Below, piece after piece: positions 25,901-34,883 of a stretch of DNA of 64,000 nucleotides (positions are counted from its first letter, which is position 1; the number at the start of each line of letters is the position of its first letter). The stretch is taken from contig OY294047.1 of NCBI GenBank assembly GCA_958510825.1, forward strand, positions 40,749,229-40,813,228, in the 5' to 3' direction. A program made the position numbers and the translations under genes. The notes below the pieces were generated by a model. That model saw only the letters and a program-made list of their open reading frames with translations. It did not search any database and was not told where the DNA came from. Origin of the DNA: Brachypterus glaber (lineage: Eukaryota > Arthropoda > Insecta > Coleoptera > Kateretidae).

Positions 25901-28333
25901 AAAAATAAAAAAGAAAATATTCATTAAAACTGCGGCAATAAGAGAGCCTTTAACAATTTGATAAACAGTTGCAGGCGCGTACTATGCAAGTCCTAAAAGA
26001 TGGGGCAAAAAACATAGTTCTACATTTTGTGTTGCTGTTGCAAAAATACTTTTTTTAATAATTTTAAATAAAAACAAAAGTAGAGAATGTTTAAGCTTTA
26101 AAACAAAAAAAACAAAAAATAATCAGTCAAATCCGAAATATATATAGTTTCCGAAATATCTGAATTTAAAAAATGGCAATTTTTTAGGTGGATCGATTTT
26201 TTTGCACACAAGTGTATTCTTTTTGTTTAATTTTGATCAAATTAAACTACGTGGTTGGTGAACATTGACAAAGTAATCGAATTTTAAATATTGAAATAAT
26301 ACTTTTTGGCGCCATTTGTTGATTTAACTATTCTTTTTTCTTTCTATGAACCTGATTTTACATTAGGCAATTGCCTAGGGAGCAAGTTTTATGTGGCTGC
26401 AAATTTTTAGTCTTTTTGATTATCAAGTAAGCGTCTGGGACTGATTTTAAATCAGGAGTGCAGGGGTGACCTTTCTTTTGAAAGTGGCATGTCGATACCC
26501 CCAAGCAACAAAGCCGTAACTCATATACAGTAATTTTTCACGACAGCTAAATTTCTATTTTTTTTTTTTTGTTATTTAAGGGTGGAGAAATGAGTGAAGT
26601 GGCAAAGAAATCCATGTGATACATCATTTGAAAGCTTATTAAATTCTCTATTTAAGTGTATAAGTATTTATTGCTTATTTATTGTTTGTTTCTGATAATA
26701 TTCAAGTAATATTCAAGTTTGGAATTTCTTACTTTAGTGTTTTTATGTAAACTTTTGGTTAAAATGGCCTGTCTAGAAATCTGAGTAGTACCAGCATGTG
26801 TGTCTTAATATTTTACTATTTTATTTTTAGGAACAGTAAAATGGGTAGATAATTTAAACTGGAAAAGCAGCTCTACTTGGAAAAGTCAAACGAGATCACC
26901 TATTGTAATTAATGGATTTTTAGAAGGTTATGAAAAGAAATTGGATAACTTGGCTATGATTTGGGTGAATAGAGCTGGGCATATGGTAAGTATACTTACC
27001 ATATTATATGATATAATTATAATTGTCAGGTATATACAGGTACTATATTTACTAAAAAATAACTGTGTTTTGTTTTCTTCTTCCTTCTTCCTTTTTTTTT
27101 GGCCTTTTCTCAGTGAGATAATTAGCCAGATCCCTCTTAGTTACTCAATTCACCAAGAGTGGTTCTTGTCTGGCTTGGCACCATGCCCACTCCCGTTTAA
27201 ATTATAAACAATTTCCAGCCTTCTGTAAGACCTTTTCTTTTTATTTTCCTTCCTCCCTTTTCGTGTTAGCTGTTTAGGTGGGACGAGGTGAGGTTCGGTG
27301 CATGCGCACGGAGTTACATGTTATACATAACCTTTTTTCTTTCCAAGTACATATATTAATATGTAGCTATATTCAATAGGAAGAACCTGGGATTATAGTT
27401 TTAAGCTGTGGAATTTAATATATTTGATTATTAAATAATAAACCCTTTTATCTATATTATGTAATATATTAGCCATATTTATTGGGCATTTTATGTCTAT
27501 ATTGATTAGTTCTTTGTAGATGTCCATGCCCCTAATTAATTTCAGGGGACACTCGAAAAAGATATGGTTCAAATCGCCCATCATGCCACATTCGCATATA
27601 GGGTTGTCCCTAACTCCAATTTTATACATATGTAAGACAGTGACCCGTCCTCATTCTCATAAGGGTGGACATCTGAAACCTATCAATACCCTCTTAGAAA
27701 ATGGTTTCTTTGGAAATTTTCTTTGTAAATTTTTATGTGTTTTGTTTTCATCTGTTAATAGCCATTAAAAGGCCATTTATGCCCAGAGCTTCTGGCGTGA
27801 GGAAGGTCACGTCTTTCTTAACCTCGCCCCCACGAACCCCCATATCGCATATCTTATGATATGGGGTGATGTGGTTAGCATCACGCCTTAGGCATCTTAT
27901 TCCCCCTTGTTCTTAACGAACGCAGGTACCCAATTCTTTATAGTAGCTGGGTAGGCGACTTCGCCATATTTGCACTGCCACTCAACGTAACTAAATGACT
28001 GCAAAAGCGTATAGGGCATAGTCGAATTAATCAGTTAATGAAAATTGTTCCTTAACTCCGCGGGGTTTCGAACCACCGCCTCTTGTGTCTAAAGGTCTAC
28101 TTACAACCGCTTTAGACCGCTAACCACGCCTAGCTAAGTGTAGTCTCTGAAAAGTATTAAATAACAAAGCCAGATCGCTGAAATTCATTCTTTTGTGCTG
28201 TTTTTAAGTTTATCCATTTTTTTTTTCACAGATATAATTTACTTTTAACCGTTTTTTTTTTCAGGTACCTTCAGACAATCCAGATGCCATGCACTATATC
28301 CTTCGCACACTTACTAATGATTTTTCTGTTTAA
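10954..28333 (+). CDS. SCPEP1: Serine carboxypeptidase (retinoid-inducible type, peptidase family S10)
   Basis: Nine exons join in phase with GT-AG junctions: 10954-10999, 14451-14639, 15998-16266, 19904-20014, 20358-20607, 23285-23443, 24989-25066, 26831-26985, 28265-28333, giving 441 residues (human SCPEP1 is about 452). Residues 1-16 (MKLLLLLGFCAAAIFG) are a signal peptide, so the product should be secreted or lysosomal. Family S10 landmarks are all present: WLQGGPGSSS oxyanion region (about 67), FVDNPVGTGFSY, nucleophile Ser153 in SESYGG, Asp361 in YNGQLDLIVD, His418 in WVNRAGHMVPSDNP. Several NxT/S sequons suggest N-glycosylation. It would remove C-terminal residues from peptides; the natural substrate cannot be read from sequence. 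Introns 1-8 are filled with mobile elements listed separately. A polyA-like AATAAA lies about 10 bases after the stop. Exon joins are my reading of splice sites plus family alignment. Confidence 0.93.
11077..11217. mobile_element. Small TIR element in carboxypeptidase intron 1
   Basis: Left AAGCTTGCATAAGAACATAA pairs with TTACGTTCTTATGCGAGCCT at the right, and internal GAATGCGATGCCGTT pairs with AACGGTATCGCATT. About 140 bases; non-coding. Confidence 0.7.
12009..12305 (+). mobile_element. 5'-truncated non-LTR retrotransposon tail with 13-base target duplication
   Basis: AACCTCACGTGTA flanks the insert perfectly (11996-12008 and 12306-12318). The insert carries the end of a reverse-transcriptase ORF (12011-12211, + strand, ending VG-stop) with the C-x2-C ... 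H-x4-C zinc-knuckle-like motif CSGCGIDEESSFHFLGQC typical of the C-terminus of several non-LTR ORF2 proteins. A 3' UTR and a (TAC)n tail follow. It is much more GC-rich than its surroundings, consistent with a recent insertion. It lies in intron 1 of the carboxypeptidase gene in the sense orientation. Confidence 0.85.
13310..14245 (-). pseudogene. Degenerate non-LTR retrotransposon, ORF1 end and endonuclease region
   Basis: On the - strand an open frame (13937-14233) encodes an ORF1-type C-terminus: the stretches LIRVTLTDELFARIILRNK and GDRSLTIKYKMEF resemble the conserved end of ORF1 proteins of CR1/L2/Jockey-like elements. Downstream, toward 13310, the APE-type endonuclease can be traced through stops and frameshifts, for example NLIIAGDFNLPSISWPLTNF and a later LDLILTNQ-like segment. 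No reverse transcriptase follows, so it is an old fragment in carboxypeptidase intron 1, antisense to the gene. It belongs to a different lineage from the element at 57.6-60.6 kb. Confidence 0.75.
14994..15960. mobile_element. Large foldback element, TA-flanked (CACTGCCGCACATTAAATTC ends)
   Basis: About 965 bases with long arms. The left end reads CACTGCCGCACATTAAATTC and the right end is its complement; both are flanked by TA. Pairing continues inward (CCGGACACCTAAAAAATT, CTAGGACTTGCATGGTACGC) for several hundred bases. The centre, around 15400-15470, is GC-richer. A related element with different outermost bases is at 25206-26215. TA duplications and a CACT start suggest mobilisation by a Tc1/mariner-type transposase, which is an inference. 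It lies in carboxypeptidase intron 2. Confidence 0.75.
16328..17475 (+). mobile_element. TIR element (GGGTGTCTCAACGAAGCC), interrupted by another element
   Basis: The left end GGGTGTCTCAACGAAGCC and the following ACTTTAGAGAAAAACTTT match the element at 47093-49755. At about 16428 the match stops, and it resumes after 16917 with ATACAGAATGCTCCTCGTAG, exactly where the 47 kb copy is continuous. The right side ends in a remnant ACTGGACATCCTGTATAG that looks like another family's end. It lies in carboxypeptidase intron 3. Confidence 0.65.
16428..16917 (+). mobile_element. Inserted repeat with terminal hairpin (TACTAGT...GCTAAAAACG)
   Basis: This roughly 490-base block recurs inverted at 55013-55615. 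It ends in a hairpin (16786-16912) whose arms read TTCATAACACGTTTTTAGAG and its complement around AAACTCGCCGC / GCGGCTTG-like bases; a similar hairpin is at 49015-49155. Short peptide-like matches exist between copies, but frames are broken here. Confidence 0.65.
17681..18588. mobile_element. TIR element (TAGAGGAAAGTCGCCTAATT ends)
   Basis: Left AGAGGAAAGTCGCCTAATTTC pairs with the right end GAAATTAGGCGCATTTCCTCT. Internal CTAATTTCGGACATATCCGA and GATATCCGAAATTGGGAATC repeats echo the terminal sequence. About 905 bases; I found no transposase frame. Carboxypeptidase intron 3. Confidence 0.7.
18622..18940 (-). mobile_element. tRNA-derived SINE, copy 1
   Basis: On the - strand the element starts with a tRNA-like head (about 18934-18862) containing an A-box-like TGGTGTAGTGG and a B-box GTTCGATTC, continues through a unique body with GGTGGTTCCCTCTACTACTA, and ends in a (ATGT)n tail (18622-18660). 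Copy 2 at 20705-20972 has the same body with a different head sequence. The head is degenerate as a tRNA, so it is not a functional tRNA gene. Confidence 0.8.
20705..20972 (-). mobile_element. tRNA-derived SINE, copy 2
   Basis: Same body as the copy at 18.6-18.9 kb. The - strand head (20970-20900) reads GGGAGGCATAGCGTAGTAGC with a GTTCGATTCTCAC B-box. The tail at the low-coordinate end is ACATT-rich. It lies in intron 5 of the carboxypeptidase, about 100 bases after exon 5, antisense to the gene. Confidence 0.8.
21040..22640. repeat. Minisatellite-like repeat interrupted by a foldback element
   Basis: The 9.2-9.6 kb minisatellite unit recurs here in reverse orientation (21040-21301), stops at a TATA, and resumes at 22486-22640 (ACCAATTTTGAAG... 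TCAGATTCAATTTCAGGAAT). The interruption is the foldback at 21302-22485. The junctions suggest a TA or TATA target duplication. Confidence 0.65.
21302..22485. mobile_element. 1.2 kb foldback element, TATACACGGTGTATTTGAAA family
   Basis: Near-continuous inverted repeat of about 590-base arms: left TATACACGGTGTATTTGAAA pairs with the right TTTCAAATACACCCTGTATA, then AGTTCCTATAAACATATGTC, GGGAGCTACGCCCCTTTGAA and so on pair inward to a loop near 21890. A shorter copy is at 40743-41544. The open frames inside are shadows of the repeat. It lies in carboxypeptidase intron 5. Confidence 0.85.
22880..22955 (+). mobile_element. Fragment of the AACGTTCCC MITE family with a G-run
   Basis: TGGAGTGTTACGCCCATTTTAATGG (22859-22883), a run of about 11 G, CAAAATGATCAAAATTTGCG and a terminal CTTGAACGTTCCC resemble 37200-37303. 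One end only. Confidence 0.55.
23511..24248. mobile_element. TIR element (GGGGCTGTCCATATATTACG ends)
   Basis: Left GGGGCTGTCCATATATTACG pairs with right CGTAATATATGGACAGCCCC, followed on both sides by C/G-rich blocks (CCCCCCCCTCCCCCTGTG and ACCCCCCCTCCCCCTGTC). About 737 bases, in carboxypeptidase intron 6. No transposase frame. Confidence 0.8.
24533..24945 (+). mobile_element. Second copy of the 3785-4160 repeat
   Basis: Same start (AATGGAGCTCTCTGCAACTA), internal hairpin at about 24603-24682 and end as the copy at 3.8-4.2 kb, with a 15-base indel near ACTAATATAGTTACAC. It stops about 45 bases before exon 7 of the carboxypeptidase. Confidence 0.75.
25206..26215. mobile_element. Large foldback element, TA-flanked (CACTTCAGAGC... 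ends)
   Basis: About 1 kb with long inverted arms: left TACACTTCAGAGCAAAAAAC pairs loosely with right TTTTTTGCACACAAGTGTA, then CCACCTAAAAAATTGCCA pairs with TGGCAATTTTTTAGGTGG, and GTTTTAAAGCTTAAACATTC with its complement. Internal arms are closely related to those of 14994-15960. It lies in carboxypeptidase intron 7. Confidence 0.75.
26488..26812 (+). mobile_element. MITE (GTCGATACCCCCAAGCAACA), copy 1
   Basis: The sequence from GTCGATACCCCCAAGCAACA to CAGCATGTGTGTCTT matches 33389-33690. The copy at 33.4 kb also has the opposite inverted end (TTGCTTGGGAGTGTCGATA, about 33758-33776), which is missing here. It ends about 18 bases before carboxypeptidase exon 8, so it supplies part of the polypyrimidine context of that acceptor. 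Confidence 0.7.
27070..27650 (-). mobile_element. 3' end of a non-LTR retrotransposon ORF2 plus 3' UTR
   Basis: The - strand frame 27629-27393 contains PICECGMMGDLNHIFFECP, the C-x-C ... H-x4-C motif found at the end of non-LTR ORF2 proteins, and then stops. Lower coordinates (27390-27070) read as its 3' UTR, ending near the pyrimidine run at about 27075-27105 (A/G-rich on the coding strand). It is 5'-truncated and differs from the fragment at 12.0 kb. Carboxypeptidase intron 8, antisense. Confidence 0.65.
27770..28137 (-). mobile_element. tRNA-derived SINE of a second family
   Basis: The - strand head (28132-28050) reads TAGGCGTGGTTAGCGGTCTA with a B-box GGTGGTTCGAAACCCCG, tRNA-like but degenerate. 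The body differs from that of the 18.7/20.8 kb SINEs, although both contain a TTAACTGA/TTAATTAA spacer-like stretch. It directly follows the non-LTR tail. Carboxypeptidase intron 8. Confidence 0.65.
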
Positions 28334-28371
28334 ATTATAATTTAATAAAAAATATATTTTTTAAATAAATA

Positions 28372-29397
28372 CAGGGTGATCAGTAACTGGCATGACAATA
28401 TTAAAGAGGTGATTCTATATCGAAAAATATGAAAAAAGTATCTATAAAGGTTAGTCCGGAAATGAGCCCCAAGGGAGCTACGGCCCTTCGAAGATAGACA
28501 TATTGAATGGGAAACAAAAACAGCACCAATAAAGTTTTAGGGTGATTCTTGATTTAAAACTAAGCAAAAAGTGTTCTTCAACAAAACACCTAAATTTAAT
28601 AATAATGGAGTAATAGCCTTTTAAAAAGTAACGTTTTGGTGCATTTTTTATGTATTTTTACAAAAGAAATCTACATTTTTTACAAAAAATAAAAAAAAAA
28701 CACATGAAAAAGTTTGGGGCGAAAATGTGTTAAGCAATTACAGTTAGGACCGCACACTGGGAATTTTCAAGGTTTTTTATTTCAAATTTCCAGAAGATAG
28801 TCAATTTAAAATCGATCTTCTTATTTTTTTTCAAGAACTTGTTAAAACTTGTACTTTCATAACATAGATCTAAAAAGTTGATTTGAGGCATAAAAATTTG
28901 AGTGAGGTTAAGTTGTCAGATTTCAATTTTTTCATTTATTTCAGAGAAGAATATTTAAATATTTCGGGCGGAAGGGCTTTGAAAGCATTCTAATGAGGTT
29001 AATAGTTTACCTACCCAAAATGTAAAATGTATACCTTTCTATCCCAAAAATATACCGAGAAGTTGAGATTTTACCTGTAAATTGCACTCAATTGAGTGTT
29101 ATGCCTCAAATCAAGCAGTAGCAGTAGGTTATAAAAGTACAAGTCTTAACAAGTTCTTAAAAGAAAATAAGGAAGATCTATTCAAAATTGACCATCTGGA
29201 ATTTTGAAATAAAAAACCTTGAAATTCCCAGTGTACGCCGTAGCTCCTTTATAAAGCCCTAAATTTAGGGCTAATCTTCTGACCAACCTTTATAGGAACT
29301 TTTTTTGATATATTTGGAATTATAAAACTTATAAATTTAGAGGTACGTCTATAGACATACCTTTAAATGTCATGCCAGTTACTGATCATTCTGCACG
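28372..29397. mobile_element. 1 kb foldback element, CAGGGTGATCAGTAACTGGC family
   Basis: Left CAGGGTGATCAGTAACTGGC pairs with right GCCAGTTACTGATCATTCTG. Arms continue inward (CTATAAAGGTTAGTCCGGAA, GGGAGCTACGGCC, then CAAATTTCCAGAAGATAGTC and TTTCAAGAACTTGTTAAAAC with their complements). It begins about 40 bases after the carboxypeptidase stop, so it may overlap the 3' UTR. The left half of another copy is at 63354-64000, and a third relative is at 57341-60718. Confidence 0.85.
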
Positions 29398-30839
29398 TTA
29401 TTTAAAATTGCATTTTTATTTTCACACTTTTATCTTCTTTTTGGAATTATAACTATTGTCTGAACGCTTTGACACAGAGAAATGAAATTAGGACCAAATT
29501 TACTGTGCTTATCAAGCATAGATGTAAAGGAAAGGAAAACGCTCCTAAAAACCCAGATAACATTGGTGATTTTCACTTCAGATCATACGGTGAAGTTCAC
29601 TGTGTGTACTCACTGTAAGCTCACATTCGAATCACACGTTCAAATTCACATGTGAGCACTTGCTGATTTTCACTTTTAGATCACCCTGCGAAGTTCACCA
29701 GATGTATTCACTGTGAGTTCACGTTCAAGTCACGCGTGTGACAGTTCAGAATCTTACAAGTTCAAATTCACATGTGAGCCCAAAGTGATTTTCACCTTAG
29801 GATCACACTGTTTGTGCTGACCGCGATCTTATGCATTTATATTAAATCTGAAAATAATATATTTTCTCAATTATAATATAAACTCGGCGCATTATCTGGT
29901 TTAAAAATGACTGTTAGTGATATTTTTATTGTCTATTGTGCTTTTTACTATTTTTGACATTTAGATTAAATTAACTGTCATATTACGTCTTATAAATAAT
30001 TATGATGAGAAAATGTCTTTAAAACGAGAAAGTTTGTTTAAAATTATAATAAACGCAAGATGATCATGAATTAAAGTAAGTTTTTTTTTTATTCATAATG
30101 TGATATTTAAAAAAAATACATTTTAGGAATTTTCTACAGAAAACTATAATATTATAAATCCAAACCAGCTGATCTATATATAAACTTAAAATGGGATAGC
30201 TTTCAAATTTTAAATGTTACTAAAAACTGAAAATTTGTTTAAAATAATACTCCGAGTAAGTTATTTTATTAAAATTATGTGTATATTATAATAAAGTAAA
30301 ATTTTACATTTTAAAAAACTTTTTAATACTCTGAAGTTACCGGCAGTAAATAAATTATCTGCCCCACCACCCTCTGTTTGTTTTATAATCCCGAAGACCT
30401 GAGCTGGTGATACCTAAAATAATATTTTTTAAATAAAATTATGGATCAGTAGATATTATACGAACTTAGCGAAAAAATCTCTGCTACATCGTTTACTATG
30501 AAACCTTTATTGAGCACTGCATTATATTGCTTCATTTTAGTAAAAAAATTCTAAATTGATCTTTTAGTTTTCTTTATTAGGACCTTTCTCGTTCTTTTTA
30601 CCATTATATTTCTGCTTTTTAAAAATTAATATGTTTTTTATTTTAACGTCAAAATAATGATTTAAACGTCAAAGTATTTAATATACAAGTTAGCAACCTT
30701 ACATAGGGGATTTAATTTATTCTACCAACAATAAAACAAAAAACAGATGAGAATCAACTCAAATAGATAATGCGCGGACTTTATAGTTATAATTTATATC
30801 ATATAATTATAATTATCATATTTATATTGTATAGTATTA

Positions 30840-31077
30840 TCTAGCTTTTTGGGGAATAGGGCTTTTTCTTCTTCTTCTCTGTATTTTATTATTATTTATT
30901 TTAAGGTTAAGTTAAATGTTTAAACAATTGTATTTTTTTTTATACTTATATATATATATTTTTATTTCCAATAAAGGTTCGAAAACAACGAAAATCCATC
31001 GTTGAAACGTCACAGCAAAATTAGATAACAATTTTAGTCAGATCCAAAGCCCTATTCCCCAAAAATCAAAAAGCTAA
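30840..31077. mobile_element. Small TIR element (TAGCTTTTTGGGGAATAGGG)
   Basis: Left CTAGCTTTTTGGGGAATAGG pairs with right CCTATTCCCCAAAAATCAAAAAGCTA, interrupted by one small insertion. The interior has CTTCTTCTTC and a TTTCCAATAAAGGTTCGAAA stretch. About 235 bases. Confidence 0.6.
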
Positions 31078-31388
31078 ATTATACAAATCGGGCAAAAACT
31101 TTCAATTTAATATAGTATTATCATTCCGGATGTGAATTATGAAATTATGTAGTGAAATTATTTATTTTTTCGTTACATTATCAAATTTATTTTATTTATT
31201 ACCGTTTATCATTTAACGTTTGTGAGTCAAATATCAAATTATTTATATTATTTTAAACTGTCGATGATTATCGTTTATTTATTGTTATAAATAAGCATTA
31301 ACAATGCGAATTTATTGTTTTATTATTGCGCAATACTATAAAGTGATTTGAAATTTCCCGCGATGTTAAAAAGTTTATAGGAATCAGA

Positions 31389-31795
31389 ATGAACACAGTG
31401 ATGATTCCTAAAATTACGTCACTTGTAACAATCCAAGGAAAAGGGAAGACCTATGAGTTGGGAAATTCGAAAGTCGCTAATCTCATTTACGGTGAGCAAA
31501 TATGAAATTCTCTTTATATTTATTACTTTTTGGAGAAGGTACATCCTTTTTTCTTTTTGCAGAAGCTGCAGTTGATTTGAAATTTTTCAAAATGGATGAG
31601 GGTGGGAAATCTATCTTTTTGCAGGATTTGAAAGAAGTTATTCGCGGGATCAAACAAACGTTGAAAAGTAAGAAAAATTCCATGGCGAAAAATAAAAAAG
31701 CAACAGAAAAGGTCATCAACGATGGAAACTCTGAATCTTCATCATCTGATTATTCTGATTCAGATTCAAGTTCAAATTCAACTGATTCTGAATGA
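31389..31795 (+). CDS. Unrecognised two-exon gene, 111-residue protein with acidic Ser/Asp tail
   Basis: Exon 1 (31389-31491) and exon 2 (31563-31795) join in phase across a 71-base intron with a strong GTGAGC donor and a pyrimidine-rich TTTTTTCTTTTTGCAG acceptor. The product begins MNTVMIPKITSLVTIQGKGK, has a moderately hydrophobic middle (AAVDLKFFKMDEGG), a basic segment (KQTLKSKKNSMAKNKKATEK) and an acidic tail rich in Ser/Asp/Glu ending in NSTDSE. The tail resembles CK2-type sites. I recognise no family. Upstream is TTTCCCGCG (31360-31370), E2F-like; a polyA-like AATAAATAAA lies at about 31930. An in-frame ATG also occurs at 31401. It may be a small nuclear host protein or a transposon accessory protein. 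A single-exon reading starting at 31502 is possible but reads through the intron. Confidence 0.55.
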
Positions 31796-32089
31796 CATTT
31801 TTTCGGTTGCTTCGATTCAATCTCGAATTACTCAATTCGACTCTTAAAACTTAATTATTTTACAATTACTTCAATAATATCCTTTATCCAATACATACAG
31901 ATAATAAGACAATTACCAGCTTTATTTTAAATAAATAAACTCAATAATAACCCCCGCGTGGCTTTTACTTTATGGAATGGATAATTATTTATTTTACACA
32001 CTTAACTGTCACTTGTCAAATTATTTTCTTGTAAATGTCATTAAAATTTTTAATAAAAATATGAATTCCTAAGCTATTTATTGGATAAA

Positions 32090-32235
32090 ACCTTGTATGG
32101 CACTCATGGGTAAACCGATATTGCCCTCTCAAAAATTAACCTGCTTGGCTGACGCCTCGCAGGTTAATTTTCTCATGGGCAATATCTTTCCCACTAGTAC
32201 CATAAATAACTATTTTTTGTGTTTCTGAGAATGTC
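32090..32235. repeat. Imperfect hairpin
   Basis: ATATTGCCC...AAAATTAACCTGC pairs with GCAGGTTAATTTTCTCATGGGCAATAT around a CTTGGCTGACGCCTC loop. Flanks ATGGCACTCATGGG / CCACTAGTACCAT pair poorly. Confidence 0.5.
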
Positions 32236-32377
32236 TCAAATAAATCGTGAACTTGTTGATTAAGACTATTGTTTTTATTAAAAACCTTCGACGTAATAAC
32301 TAAACCGAAACAAACGAAGTTTCAATTAAGCCGTACAATTTTGAAAATATTTTAATTTAATATGAATGATTTTTCCC

Positions 32378-32478
32378 AGTTGCAAAAATCCACATAGTAA
32401 ATTGGCGTGGAAAATCCGTATGGAAATTCCATATGGATTTTCCACGCCAATTTAACATATGGATTTTTGCAGTTGATC
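32378..32478. repeat. Near-perfect 100-base palindrome
   Basis: AACTGCAAAAATCC-like ends enclose arms reading AATTGGCGTGGAAAATCC and its complement, meeting at CCGTATGGAAATTCCATATGG. Non-coding, MITE-like. Confidence 0.75.
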
Positions 32479-33386
32479 CTATTTGTTAGTAAAATTTTAT
32501 AATGAATTCCATTCCATTAATTTTTTAATTTATATGAATTTGCCGTTCTTAAATAGGCTAATATGTCTTAATAATTATTTTGGTAATTTACATTGTTATT
32601 AATAAAAGTAAAAAGTATAAAAAATGAAATGATATAAAAAATTCCGATCTTTAAGAAAAATCACAGTGTGAGTCTAATGCGAATTTCACACGGTTAACTT
32701 GATGTGATTCACATGTGAACTCACTGTGAGCTCACTCTGTTATAATTTTTTTTATTTTATATGTGTTCATATCTGTAATTTTTACAAATAGAAATATATT
32801 TTTTCGAGAAATTAATATTATTTCACATCGTTTTTAAATTCATTGACATTGTACATAAGCCTGAAAATTTCGTTGTCAATCAGGCAGCTAAAATTTTAAA
32901 AATTTGGTGTACGTCAAGGTTGCTGCAGTACTTTTTTTTTTTTTTTGATTCCAAGTGTACCAATTATTTTTATATTATATGGATACTGTCATAAATTTTT
33001 TCTTTCTACAATTATAATTATTGTTATCACTAAATTAACCGGAAGTTTACGTTTCCTGGAGTTTATTATAGAGAGATATGCGAAAATTGCAGTTAAAAAA
33101 TATATTTTGTAAGTTTTGAATAACGCGTATTATAGGAGTGTAGAATTCCAAACGTGTTTCAGACTATACTTTTTTTTACTACAAATTTTATAATAATTTT
33201 ATTGCTTTTTATTGAATCACTCATGTCTGCACTAAAGTTTAGTTTCGTGCTATAAAAGTAAGTGTTATTTTTAATTGTTTCAATATATATAATTATATGA
33301 AAAGTCTAAATTCTTATAGAAAAATGGACGGCCACAGTAAAAAGCGATTCGTAATTTTTTCTGTGTGGCTATATAAAAAAATAATA

Positions 33387-33780
33387 TCGATACCCCCAAG
33401 CAACAAAGCCGTAACTCATATATTGTCATTTTTCACGACAGCTAAATTTCTAAAATATTTTTTTTTGTTATTTAAGGGTGGGTAAATGATTGAAGTGGAA
33501 AAGGAAGTCATGTAATACATCATTTGAAAGCTTATAAAATTCTCTATTTAACTGTTTAAGTATTTATTGTTTATTTACTGTTTGTTTCTGATAATATTCA
33601 AGTTTAGAATTTCTTACTTTAGTGAGTTTAAGTAAACTTTTGCTTAAAGTGGACTGTGGAGAAACCTGAGTAGTACCACCATGTGTGTCTTTTTTCAAGG
33701 CGTTTACCTATGAGTATAACTCAAAATGGGTCTAACTTGAGTTACATCCTTGTTGCTTGGGAGTGTCGATATATGAGTTG
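33387..33780. mobile_element. MITE (ATCGATACCCCCAAGCAACA), full copy
   Basis: Left TCGATACCCCCAAGCAACAA pairs with right TTGTTGCTTGGGAGTGTCGA. The interior matches 26488-26812 through TTTCACGACAGCTAAATTTC and CATTTGAAAGCTTAT. About 390 bases. Confidence 0.75.
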
Positions 33781-34513
33781 AGATATTTAAATTCAAAAAT
33801 TCATCCATATAATTACGTCAGGAATGTGATAGTATATTAAAATACTAGTTTCAATATACCGCGTGTTTGAGATTATACAAAACGGAGAAAACAAAGATAA
33901 AACGATCAGATAAAGGCTCACGTCAGCCACTGTAGTGGGGAAAGTCCGATGCGCTGTGCTTCATTAAAAAAAAATCACGTCACCCTTGATCTTTGTTTTT
34001 CCGTATGGTACAATTTTAAGCACACGGTAAATAGACATTTTTGGTGCACTCGGTTCAATGGACAAGTGAGTATAATGAAAGGAGTATTTTATACTATTTT
34101 TTTCATGAGTGGTTTTTGCAAAAAAAGACAAAAATATGCATTTTGGGAAATTTTGATTTGTAGAATTATACAACCATAAGAACTTTTTTTATAGTTCTTG
34201 GCATAATTGGCGTTATGGACCCAACCTCAACAGCAACGAATTACTTATATGTAATTGGAAAGGAATTTTTAAGTAGGTTTATTATTTTAAATCAAGAACA
34301 CACCTTATGCACCGGAGTTTCTTTGAAGTTAGTATTTTTAAATCGGGCTATATTAAATAACACAGTAACGCTTTGAGCTACAGCAGCGAAGTTTTGCATG
34401 CGATCCAAACTTAATAAGGCCTATCCGACCATATTTTCATGTAGTTATTTTAACTAGGGGCGTACGAAACGGGGGGGAGATAAGTTTTTAAATTAAAATT
34501 ATTATTCCACATA

Positions 34514-34734
34514 AAAATACCGTTGGAAACGTTTAAGTATTACGTAACGCAAATTGTTCTCGCGTTATTTAAGGCTGTAGATATTTCATATCTTGGCTAC
34601 CCCCCTAACACACCCCCTATTAGGGGGGCTAGCCAAAATATGAAATCCCTATAATCTATAATAACGCGAGGACGGGGGTATGAAGTGTATGAATTTTGGT
34701 AAAATTTGCGTTACGTAATACTTGAACGTTCCCT
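34514..34734. mobile_element. Palindromic MITE, AACGTTCCC family, full copy
   Basis: Same layout as 1216-1443: terminal GGAAACGTTTAAGTATTACG pairs with CGTAATACTTGAACGTTCCC, with AAATATGAAATCCCTATAAT and GGCTACCCCCC/GGGGGGCTAGCC in the stem. It lies about 150 bases beyond the last WDR61 exon. Confidence 0.8.
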
Positions 34735-34883
34735 TTCTTATGACAAATAATTCATTGTTGTTGAGGGAAGACCCAAAGCCCTTATAAAAATGCCCATTCT
34801 CTTAACAGCTGCATCCAAAATTTCTCGTACTTTTTTACAAAAATAACTTAAGGTCACCATTGAAATAATTAAATATGCATTTA

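Larger units (their letters stand above)
29560..32750. mobile_element. Possible 3.2 kb element with subterminal TCACATGTGA repeats
   Basis: At 29560-29815 there are two to three imperfect units containing GTGATTTTCACTT, GAAGTTCAC, TCACTGTGAGTTCACG and AATTCACATGTGAGC. At 32655-32745 the inverted counterpart is seen (ATCACAGTGTGAGTC, GATTCACATGTGAAC, TCACTGTGAGCTCAC). These could be the subterminal repeats of one element, with the two-exon gene at 31389-31795 inside. I could not find clean terminal repeats or a target duplication, so the boundaries are tentative. Confidence 0.4.

Noticed and set aside
31502..31795. 97-codon single-exon reading starting at 31502
   Set aside because: It starts within the 71-base intron; the spliced form from 31389 uses strong splice sites and a matching phase.
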